A stretch of DNA of 14,395 nucleotides from contig CAJMJM010000040.1 of assembly GCA_905213725.1 (NCBI GenBank), forward strand, positions 1 to 14,395, written 5' to 3'. This stretch comes from Collinsella aerofaciens. GTDB taxonomy: Bacteria > Actinomycetota > Coriobacteriia > Coriobacteriales > Coriobacteriaceae. Within the stretch, counting starts at the first letter, position 1, and each line of letters starts with the position of its first letter. Below, piece by piece: positions 6,852 to 13,361 of the stretch. Below the pieces are notes generated by a model, which ran no database searches, was not told the origin of the DNA, and worked only from the letters and a program-made list of their open reading frames with translations. The translations under genes were made by a program, and so were the position numbers.

Positions 6852-7502
6852 ATGCGTGACATTCATTGCCATATCTTGCCGGGTGTAGACGACGGCGCCG
6901 CCGATCTCGATGAGAGCTTGGCGATGCTCGAGGCTGCCAAGCGGGCCGGTGTAACCAGAATCGTTTGCACTCCTCACTGTCGTGATCCCTATTTTGATTA
7001 AGACAAGATGTGGGATGCCTTTGAGCTGCTGCGTGATAACGCTGACGGTTTTCCGCTCCAGATGGGCTTCGAGGTCAACCATCGAAAGCTCGTTGAACTT
7101 GGTATCGATGCCGCGGAGCACTTGCATTTCGATGGGACCAACGAGTTTCTGCTCGAGCTTTCGACGCATGCCGATGCGTATGCGTTTAGAGAGTACGAGA
7201 ACACGATTTACGATTTGCAGTGCCGTGGCTACCAGGTGATCATCGCTCATCCTGAGCGCTATCGTGCGGTTCAAAAGGATGTAAGCGTGGCGGAGCGCCT
7301 GGTCGATATGGGCTGCAAGCTGCAGGCTTCGGCGGACTTTATTGCCGGCGGTCGCTTTGGTCGCGAGAAAAAGCCGGCACAGCGCCTGTTCGATCAGAAC
7401 CTGTACAGCTTCATCGCGAGCGATGCCCATAACGTGGGTCATTACGATTGCCTGGCGAAGGCTCGCGCGAAGTTTAGCGTGCGCGGAGCTCATTTTCGCT
7501 AA
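6852..7502 (+). pseudogene. CpsB-like PHP-family tyrosine phosphatase interrupted by an in-frame TAA
   Basis: Read from ATG 6852 to TAA 7502, this is a manganese-dependent CpsB/YwqE-type protein tyrosine phosphatase (216 positions; the family is usually about 240-255). Metal-site motifs appear in order: DIHCHILPGVDDGA (3-16), TPHC (40-43), GFEV, LLELS, IIAHPERY with H133 and ASDAHN with D191 and H193. A TAA at 6999-7001 replaces codon 50, between DPYFD and DKMWDAF; both sides are in the same frame. Tyr would fit that position and differs by one base. The natural partner, the BY-kinase, lies just upstream. Only a weak AAGG (6841-6844) precedes the ATG, 7 bases away. If the stop is real, the 49-residue N-terminal peptide carries the first metal ligands and the remainder lacks them, so activity should be lost. 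Confidence 0.85.
7008..7502 (+). CDS. C-terminal fragment of the CpsB-like phosphatase
   Basis: Open frame of 164 residues from ATG 7008, 6 bases after the internal TAA. It keeps GFEV, IIAHPERY, QASADFI and the ASDAHN motif, but lacks the N-terminal D-x-H-x-H and TPH metal ligands. A PHP phosphatase without those ligands is expected to be inactive. No ribosome site is visible before ATG 7008. An automatic annotation may list it as a complete gene; it is better read as the end of the gene starting at 6852. Confidence 0.6.
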   Translation: MWDAFELLRDNADGFPLQMGFEVNHRKLVELGIDAAEHLHFDGTNEFLLELSTHADAYAFREYENTIYDLQCRGYQVIIAHPERYRAVQKDVSVAERLVDMGCKLQASADFIAGGRFGREKKPAQRLFDQNLYSFIASDAHNVGHYDCLAKARAKFSVRGAHFR

Positions 7503-7541
7503 AATCTGTCCCTAACGTTCGCATTGAATGAAAGGGCAGCC

Positions 7542-8042
7542 ATGGATATCCAACTTAAGACGGGATGCTTTGATGACGCGGCGTTGGTGCGCCGCGTCAT
7601 TTTTATGGACGAGCAGGGCTACGAGAATGAGTTCGACGCTATCGACGAGGATCCGAACTGCATTCATGTGACGCTCTATGTAGACGGCGAGCTTGCCGGT
7701 TGCTCGCGCGTGTTTCCCGAAGAGCTTGAGCACGCGGCTGACGCAGAGGCTCCGGTGTCGCCGGCGTGCGACTTGGACGAAGGTGTCGCGGCGGGGGAGA
7801 CCTACATTATGGGGCGCGTGGCCGTGCTGCCGAGCATGCGCCGTCGCGGTTTGGCGAGCAAGATTGTCGAGGCCAGTGATACGTGCGCGCGTGATGCCGG
7901 CGCCAAGCTCATTAAGCTGCATGCTCAGGAATACGTGCTGCCGCTCTATGCCAAGGCGGGCTACACGCAGATTGCCCCGGTGGACTACGAAGACGAGGGC
8001 CAGCCTCATGCCTGGATGGCCAAGCGCGTAGATGGCAGATAG
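7542..8042 (+). CDS. GNAT-family N-acetyltransferase (YjcF/ElaA-like)
   Basis: Acetyltransferase of 166 residues that would transfer acetyl from acetyl-CoA to an unknown amine. The N-terminus has VRRVIFMDEQGYENEFDAID, typical of the YjcF/ElaA subgroup. The acetyl-CoA motif is RVAVLPSMRRRGLASKIV (92-109), with the R-R-x-G-x-A pyrophosphate loop. The C-terminal LHAQEYVLPLYAKAGY and GQPHAWM stretches complete the subgroup pattern. ATG 7542 is preferred because GAAAGGG (7530-7536) lies 5 bases upstream; a TTG at 7524 would add six residues and overlaps that site. It begins 39 bases after the phosphatase stop with no terminator between, so it may be read through from that operon. The substrate cannot be named. 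Confidence 0.88.
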   Translation: MDIQLKTGCFDDAALVRRVIFMDEQGYENEFDAIDEDPNCIHVTLYVDGELAGCSRVFPEELEHAADAEAPVSPACDLDEGVAAGETYIMGRVAVLPSMRRRGLASKIVEASDTCARDAGAKLIKLHAQEYVLPLYAKAGYTQIAPVDYEDEGQPHAWMAKRVDGR

Positions 8043-8152
8043 GAACGTTCCTTTCCTGCCGGCAGTTGGGGACACTCCTTGGCAATTGGCGCATCAGAGC
8101 GCTCGGACATACAGTTTTTCGATTCCGTATGTATATATGCGCGTTAATGGGT

Positions 8153-8160
8153 TATAAAAT
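8153..8160 (+). promoter_or_regulatory. possible -10 element of the htpG promoter
   Basis: TATAAAAT in the 202-base gap before htpG resembles a -10 box. No good -35 sits 16-18 bases upstream; the area holds only AT-rich TATATA. I found neither CIRCE (GAGTGCTAA-type) nor HAIR-type heat-shock operators here. If used, transcription would start near 8167 and the leader would contain the hairpin at 8191-8214. Confidence 0.3.
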
Positions 8161-8190
8161 CTAAGTCTGAACATAGCAGGTCTGCGATTC

Positions 8191-8214
8191 GGCTCGGGCG
8201 ACCGGGCCGTTTTT
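8191..8214 (+). terminator. terminator-like hairpin in the htpG leader
   Basis: GGCTCGG (8191-8197) pairs with CCGGGCC (8202-8208), seven pairs including one G-U, around a GCGA tetraloop of the stable GNRA type. One G and then TTTTT (8210-8214) follow. It could terminate transcripts arriving from the acetyltransferase gene, or act as an attenuator or 5' stabiliser of htpG mRNA. It ends 30 bases before the htpG ATG. Confidence 0.55.
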
Positions 8215-8244
8215 GCGGACGGGGGTAGCGCGAAAGGACTGCAC

Positions 8245-10269
8245 ATGCGTCAATTTAAGACCGAGAGCAAAAAACTGCTCGACCTCATGATCAACTCCAT
8301 CTACACCAATAAGGAAATCTTCCTGCGTGAGCTTATCTCTAACGCGAGCGACGCCGTCGACAAGCTCAACTTTAAGAGCCTGCAGGATCCGAGCGTCAAG
8401 ATCGACCAGGGCGACCTGGCTATTCGCGTTTCCTTTGATAAAGACGCCCGCACCATTACCATCTCGGATAACGGCATTGGCATGACCGCCGAGGAGCTCG
8501 AGCGCAATCTGGGCACCATCGCCCATTCCGGCTCCGAGGAGTTTAAGACCGAGAACGCCGAGCAGCAGGGTTCGGATGTCGACATCATCGGCCAGTTTGG
8601 CGTGGGCTTCTACTCGGCTTTTATGGTCGCCAGCCATGTGAAGGTCGTCAGCCGCGCCTATGGCGAGGATGTCGCCCATGTGTGGGAATCCGACGGTCTT
8701 GAGGGCTACACCATCGAGGACGGTGAGCGCGCCGAGCACGGTACCGATGTCATCCTGACGCTGCGCGAGAACGAGAAGCTCGATGCCGACGGCGAGGCCG
8801 AGACCTACGATCGCTTCCTGACCGAGTGGGGTCTCAAGAGCCTGATTCAGCAGTACAGCAACTATGTGCGCTACCCGATTCAGATGATGGTGTCCAAGAG
8901 CCGCCAGAAACCCAAGCCCGAGGACGCCGGCGACGATTACAAGCCCGAGTACGAGGACTACCAGGAGCTCGAGACCGTCAATTCCATGACACCGATCTGG
9001 AAGAAGCGCAGCTCCGATGTCGAGCAGAAGGACTACGACGAGTTCTACAAGTCCACGTTCCACGACTTTGACGATCCTGCGCGCACCATCAGCTTCCATG
9101 CCGAGGGCACGCTCGAGTACGATGCCCTGCTGTTTGTACCGGGCCGCGCGCCGTTCGATCTGTACAGCAAGGATTACGAGAAGGGTCTGGCACTCTACAG
9201 CTCCAACGTCCTGATCATGGAGAAGTGCGACGACCTGCTGCCCGACTACTACAACTTTGTCCGCGGCGTCGTGGATTCCGCCGATGTGTCGCTCAACATC
9301 TCGCGTGAGACGCTGCAGCAGAACCGTCAGCTCAAGGCCATCGCCAAGCGTGTGGAAAAGAAGATCACCGCCGACCTTGAGGATATGCGTGACAACGACC
9401 GCGAGGCCTACGAGAAGTTCTTTGAGAACTTTGGCCGCGGTCTTAAGTACGGCATCTACTCGAGCTATGGCATGAAGGCCGATGAGCTCGCCGATCTGTT
9501 GCTGTTCTGGTCTGCCAAGGAACAGAAGATGATTACCCTGGCCGAGTATGCCAAGGGCATGCCCGAGGATCAGAAGGCCATCTACTACGCCGCCGGCGAC
9601 TCGCGTGAGCGCCTGGCCAAGATGCCCGTGGTAAAGGGCGTGCTCGACCGCGGCTATGACGTGCTGCTGCTGACGCAGGACGTGGATGAGTTCACCTTCC
9701 AGGCTATGCGTGAGTACGTTGCCGCCGATATGCCCAAGATCTACGAGGACGATGCCGCCCGCGAGGCTGCCGAGAAGGCCGTGGCCGATGGTGCCGAGCC
9801 CGAGGTTGAGGATCGTCACCTGGAGCTCAAGAACGTCGCAACCGGTGATCTTGACCTGGCGACCGAGGACGAGAAAAAGGAGGCCGAGGACGCCACCAAG
9901 GAGAACGAGGACCTTTTTAACGCCATGAAGGAGGCACTCGGCGACAAGGTCGAGAAGGTTGCCGTCTCTGCGCGCCTGACCGATGCTCCCGCGTGCATCA
10001 CCACCGAGGGCCCGCTTTCGCTCGAGATGGAGAAGGTGCTCCAGAAGGGTCCCGAGGGCGCGCCCGACGGTATGCCCAAGAGCCAGCGCGTGCTCGAGCT
10101 CAACGCCAAGCACCCGGTCTTTTCCAAGCTCGTCGCCGCTCAGAAGGCGGGCGACGCCGACAAGATCAAGCAGTACTCCGGTTTGCTCTATGACCAGGCC
10201 CTGCTGGTCGAGGGCATCCTCCCCGAGGATCCCGTAGCCTTCGCGGCGGCTGTTTGCAACTTGATGTAG
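8245..10269 (+). CDS. htpG: molecular chaperone HtpG (bacterial Hsp90)
   Basis: ATP-dependent homodimeric chaperone of the cytosol, 674 residues (E. coli HtpG is 624). The N-terminal GHKL ATPase has FLRELISNASDAVDKL with E29, N33 and D36, the ATP-binding DNGIGM (75-80) and the lid motif GQFGVGFYSAF (116-126). The middle domain contains SLNISRETLQQNRQLKAI, with the conserved catalytic-loop Arg. The C-terminal dimerisation domain ends in LYDQALLVEGILPEDP. There is a highly acidic, Glu/Lys-rich stretch around residues 490-570, between middle and C-terminal domains, which accounts for part of the extra length. ATG 8245 has AAAGGA (8233-8238) 6 bases upstream. It stands alone, flanked by hairpins on both sides, consistent with a single-gene unit. 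Confidence 0.97.
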   Translation: MRQFKTESKKLLDLMINSIYTNKEIFLRELISNASDAVDKLNFKSLQDPSVKIDQGDLAIRVSFDKDARTITISDNGIGMTAEELERNLGTIAHSGSEEFKTENAEQQGSDVDIIGQFGVGFYSAFMVASHVKVVSRAYGEDVAHVWESDGLEGYTIEDGERAEHGTDVILTLRENEKLDADGEAETYDRFLTEWGLKSLIQQYSNYVRYPIQMMVSKSRQKPKPEDAGDDYKPEYEDYQELETVNSMTPIWKKRSSDVEQKDYDEFYKSTFHDFDDPARTISFHAEGTLEYDALLFVPGRAPFDLYSKDYEKGLALYSSNVLIMEKCDDLLPDYYNFVRGVVDSADVSLNISRETLQQNRQLKAIAKRVEKKITADLEDMRDNDREAYEKFFENFGRGLKYGIYSSYGMKADELADLLLFWSAKEQKMITLAEYAKGMPEDQKAIYYAAGDSRERLAKMPVVKGVLDRGYDVLLLTQDVDEFTFQAMREYVAADMPKIYEDDAAREAAEKAVADGAEPEVEDRHLELKNVATGDLDLATEDEKKEAEDATKENEDLFNAMKEALGDKVEKVAVSARLTDAPACITTEGPLSLEMEKVLQKGPEGAPDGMPKSQRVLELNAKHPVFSKLVAAQKAGDADKIKQYSGLLYDQALLVEGILPEDPVAFAAAVCNLM

Positions 10270-10299
10270 TTCGGGGATACGGCACCGTAACTAGATTAG

Positions 10300-10369
10300 A
10301 ACGAGAGTGGATAATCTCCCACTTTTGGCTCGAATGCGGGCTTGAAGTGAGAGATTTTCCACTCTCGTT
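10300..10369. repeat. 25-bp imperfect inverted repeat after htpG
   Basis: The arm at 10300-10324 (starting AACGAGAGTGGA) is the reverse complement of the arm at 10345-10369 (ending CCACTCTCGTT) with only two mismatches; the loop is 20 bases. TTTCCTTTT follows. It would form a long RNA hairpin 30 bases after the htpG stop. It may be a terminator, a 3' mRNA stabiliser or a copy of a dispersed palindromic element. The arms are much longer than a usual terminator stem. Confidence 0.7.
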
Positions 10370-10377
10370 TCCTTTTG

Positions 10378-10410
10378 AATGATCCCTTCGTCCCCAAGGG
10401 ATCATTTATT
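10378..10410 (+). terminator. intrinsic terminator of htpG
   Basis: AATGATCCCTT (10378-10388) and AAGGGATCATT (10396-10406) form a perfect 11-bp stem with a 7-base loop, CGTCCCC. TTATTTGT follows, giving a moderately T-rich tail. It lies just downstream of the larger inverted repeat, so htpG is followed by two hairpins in tandem. Confidence 0.75.
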
Positions 10411-10453
10411 TGTGCGGGTTGTGGTTTTGTGACCTGCTGAAATTTAGGATACT

Positions 10454-10465
10454 GTACATCTGTAC
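10454..10465. promoter_or_regulatory. inverted repeat upstream of the YhgE/Pip genes, candidate operator
   Basis: GTACA-TC-TGTAC is a perfect 5-bp inverted repeat with a 2-base centre, 91 bases before the first YhgE/Pip start. The size and position would suit a dimeric regulator, but no regulator gene is adjacent. The rest of 10411-10544 is AT-rich with no open frame that I can support. Confidence 0.25.
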
Positions 10466-10519
10466 GTTAACTCATCTTCGTAGTATATTGCTACCCGCAA
10501 AACTCAACACCATTGTGCT

Positions 10520-10546
10520 TTGAGACGTTAAAGCGCCTACTACAAT
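10520..10546 (+). promoter_or_regulatory. possible promoter of the YhgE/Pip operon
   Basis: TTGAGA (10520-10525) and TACAAT (10541-10546) could be -35 and -10 elements with a short 15-base spacer. The -10 would overlap the ATG at 10545, which would rule out that start and favour ATG 10581 or GTG 10596. The short spacing makes this tentative. Confidence 0.3.
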
Positions 10547-13361
10547 GGTTGTCGATAGTACGATTCGATTTAACGACAGGATGGATGGTCCAAGCGTGAG
10601 TCTCGGCAGCAAACTATCCAATGCAAAGGTGTCCTTTGCGATATTTAAGCGCGACATTAAGCGACTGCTTGTGAACCCCGTCGCCCTGGTGGTTACCCTA
10701 GGCGTGTGCGTTATTCCCTCGCTGTATGCCTGGTATAACATCGTGGCAAACTGGGATCCGTATGGAAACACCCAAGGCATCAAGATTGCTATCGCCAACA
10801 ACGATCGAGGCACCCAAAACGACTTGGTGGGTGAGCTCAACGCTGGCGACAAAGTGGTCGACCAGCTCAAGGAGAATCATCAGTTGGGCTGGACGTTCGT
10901 CGACTCGACGGCCGATGCCAAGGAGGGCGTCGAGAGCGGCGAGTACTATGCCGCTATCGTGATTCCCAAGAACTTCTCGGATAACCTGGTTTCGATGCTC
11001 GACGGCAACTACCATCAGCCCAAGCTCACGTACTACGTCAATGAGAAGAAGAGCGCCATTGCGCCCAAGGTTACCGATACCGGTGCAAACACCATCGAGG
11101 AGCAGATCAACTCGGAATTTGTCTCTACGGTAGGCAAGACTGTTGCCGGTATCGCCAAGGATGCCGGTGTCGATTTAAAGGACAAGGCAACCCAGACTCA
11201 GGACTCGCTGGCAAGTTCGGTGTCCGAGGCGTCCGACACCTTGGGCGAGGTGCGCGATTCGATTGGCGATATGAATGCCGCCATCGATAAGACGAGTGGC
11301 GCTATCGCCTCGGCTGATGCGGCACTTGCCGGCTTGCAAGGCCAGGCACCGTCGCTGACGCAGGCGATCTCCCAGGGCAACGACCTGCTGAGCGAAGCTC
11401 GCACCACGGCGGGCAACTCCATCACCTCGCTCTCCAAGGCGCTCTCGGAAGGCAGCCTTGCGCTCACCAAGACGTCGGCCTCTGCGAACGCTGCCATCGG
11501 CAAGCTGACGGGCGCGGTCACATCTACGACCACTCGCATCGACAACTCGCTCGAGTCTCTCCAAGCGACGATCGACCACAATAAGGCCGTTATCGGGCAC
11601 TTGGAGATTCTCGCCAATGACACGTCGACAGGTTCCGAGGAAATTGACGCGCGCATTGTATCGACCATCAATACGCTCCGTGAGCAGAACGAGAAGTTGC
11701 AGAGCATCAAGGACGGTCTGTCCGCGCAGTCGAGCGCCATGGCGAATGACGCCGCGGCTGTCTCGGGTGCCAGCGACGCTATCAATAACGCAATTCAGAC
11801 CGGTGCGACCAACCTTGGCCAGGCCCAGACGGACCTGGGCCAAAACGCGCTGCCGAAGGCCTCGAGCGCGCTTGATTCCTTTGCCGCCGTCTCGGGTGAT
11901 TTGACGGGTATCGTATCTGGCCTCACGCCCACGATTGCAAGCGCGCGCGGTACGCTTTCGCAGCTTAACGCTACGCTCGGCCAGGCCAAGACCACGCTGT
12001 CCCAGACCGATTCCTCGCTTGCCAAGGTCCAGGACAAGCTTGCGACCGCAGCCAATGACATCGCGGCGCTGCAGACCTCTGAGTCTATGGGCGAGCTCGC
12101 CGACCTTATGGGCGTCGATGTCAATGACGTGGCAGATTTCATGGCCTCTCCGGTCGAGCTGACGTCCAAGTCGATCTATCCGGTCAAGAGCTTTGGCTCG
12201 GGCATCGCTCCCTTCTACACCAATCTGGCGCTTTGGGTGGGCGGCTATGTGCTCATCGCCATCTACAAGCTCGAGGTCGACCGTGAAGGTGTTGGCAGCT
12301 TTACGGCGCGCCAAGGCTACTTTGGCCGCTGGTTGCTCATGGTGATCCTGGGCGCGTTGCAGGCCATCATCGTTACGGTGGGTGATCTGGTCATTGGCGT
12401 ACAGTGCGTCAACCCGCTGCTGTTCGTGCTGGGCGGCATCGCCATCTCGTTTACGTACGTCAACATCATTTACGCGCTGTCCACTACGTTTAAGCACATC
12501 GGCAAGGCAATCGGCGTCATTCTGGTTATCGTGCAGATTCCGGGTTCATCGGGCATGTACCCCATCGAGATGATGCCTGGCTTCTTCCAGTGGCTGCACC
12601 CGCTGCTGCCCTTTACCTACGGCATCAATCTGCTGCGCGAGACGGTCGGTGGCATGTACTCGTTTAACTACCTGTTTAACCTGTGCATTCTGGGCGTGTT
12701 CTTGATCGTGGCGCTCTTTATCGGCCTGCAGCTGCGTCCGCTGCTGCTCAACCTTAACCTGCTCTTTGATAAACAGCTCTCCACGACCGGTATGATGATT
12801 TGCGAGTCCAACGACCTGCCGCGCCAGCGCTACTCGCTGCGCGCGGCCATGCGCGTCATGCTCGATTCCGATTCGTACCGTCGCGAACTGCTCGATCATG
12901 CGGTCGCCTTTGAACATCGCTACCCGTACTACATCAAGGGCGGTTTTGCCGCCGTGGTGGGCGTTCAGGTCCTGCTCTTTGTCCTGTCGACGGTTCTCGA
13001 TATCGACAATAACGGCAAGATCATCCTGCTTGTCATTTGGATCATCTCGGTTATTGCCATCTGCGGCTGGCTGATCAATATCGAATATATCCGAGCGAGC
13101 CTCAATACCCAGATGCGCATCTCGGCGCTTTCGGATGAGGACCTGCGTCGCGAGATGCGCGAACACACGGCCGCCATTCCTGCCGCCCGCCACATGTTTG
13201 GCCTCAACGCCAGCGAGCGTGGCGCCAAGGGCGGCGATCAGTCCACGGGCCGCTTGCCGCATATCGGCTCGCACCATAAATCTCAGGGCAGCGACAGCAC
13301 AGCCACAAATGATGGAGATACCACCGCGCTTGGCAAGCACTCCAAAGGAGGTGAGGCATAA
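10545..13361 (+). CDS. YhgE/Pip-family large membrane protein, first of a tandem pair
   Basis: Membrane protein of up to 938 residues. The N-terminus has the family pattern FKRD, then TM1 (about 46-63) and YNIVANWDPYGNT. A long extracellular region follows; about residues 195-530 are Ala/Ser/Thr-rich and heptad-like, so probably coiled coil. The C-terminal ABC-2-like helices lie near 561-577, 597-615, 623-645, 652-670 and 709-728. Beyond the usual end there are two more helices (about 799-818 and 824-848) and a hydrophilic Ser/Thr/Gly/His tail. The family includes Lactococcus Pip (phage infection) and is related to YueB/EsaA of phage reception and type VII secretion; the role here is unknown. 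The start is uncertain: ATG 10545 has no ribosome site and may overlap a -10; ATG 10581 or GTG 10596 would align better with the next protein. Confidence 0.85.
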   Translation: MVVDSTIRFNDRMDGPSVSLGSKLSNAKVSFAIFKRDIKRLLVNPVALVVTLGVCVIPSLYAWYNIVANWDPYGNTQGIKIAIANNDRGTQNDLVGELNAGDKVVDQLKENHQLGWTFVDSTADAKEGVESGEYYAAIVIPKNFSDNLVSMLDGNYHQPKLTYYVNEKKSAIAPKVTDTGANTIEEQINSEFVSTVGKTVAGIAKDAGVDLKDKATQTQDSLASSVSEASDTLGEVRDSIGDMNAAIDKTSGAIASADAALAGLQGQAPSLTQAISQGNDLLSEARTTAGNSITSLSKALSEGSLALTKTSASANAAIGKLTGAVTSTTTRIDNSLESLQATIDHNKAVIGHLEILANDTSTGSEEIDARIVSTINTLREQNEKLQSIKDGLSAQSSAMANDAAAVSGASDAINNAIQTGATNLGQAQTDLGQNALPKASSALDSFAAVSGDLTGIVSGLTPTIASARGTLSQLNATLGQAKTTLSQTDSSLAKVQDKLATAANDIAALQTSESMGELADLMGVDVNDVADFMASPVELTSKSIYPVKSFGSGIAPFYTNLALWVGGYVLIAIYKLEVDREGVGSFTARQGYFGRWLLMVILGALQAIIVTVGDLVIGVQCVNPLLFVLGGIAISFTYVNIIYALSTTFKHIGKAIGVILVIVQIPGSSGMYPIEMMPGFFQWLHPLLPFTYGINLLRETVGGMYSFNYLFNLCILGVFLIVALFIGLQLRPLLLNLNLLFDKQLSTTGMMICESNDLPRQRYSLRAAMRVMLDSDSYRRELLDHAVAFEHRYPYYIKGGFAAVVGVQVLLFVLSTVLDIDNNGKIILLVIWIISVIAICGWLINIEYIRASLNTQMRISALSDEDLRREMREHTAAIPAARHMFGLNASERGAKGGDQSTGRLPHIGSHHKSQGSDSTATNDGDTTALGKHSKGGEA

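Noticed and set aside
4437..7001. Genome-wide reassignment of TAA to tyrosine
   Set aside because: TAA ends several intact genes here at the normal family length (stops at 779, 3815 and 13361, with a good ribosome site for the next gene after two of them), so TAA works as a stop.
8161..10113. 650-residue open frame on the minus strand
   Set aside because: It is fully antisense to htpG, whose motifs are unmistakable; its Leu/Gly/Val-rich composition is a by-product of the opposite strand.
11200..12100. DNA repeats in the Ala/Ser-rich part of the first YhgE/Pip gene
   Set aside because: Similar short codon patterns recur because the protein is heptad-like helical and low in complexity; I found no exact DNA repeat unit, so it is not a repeat array or CRISPR.
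11175..12497. 440-residue open frame on the minus strand
   Set aside because: It is antisense to the helical region of the first YhgE/Pip protein, with Arg/Gly/Leu-rich low-complexity composition and no recognisable domain.
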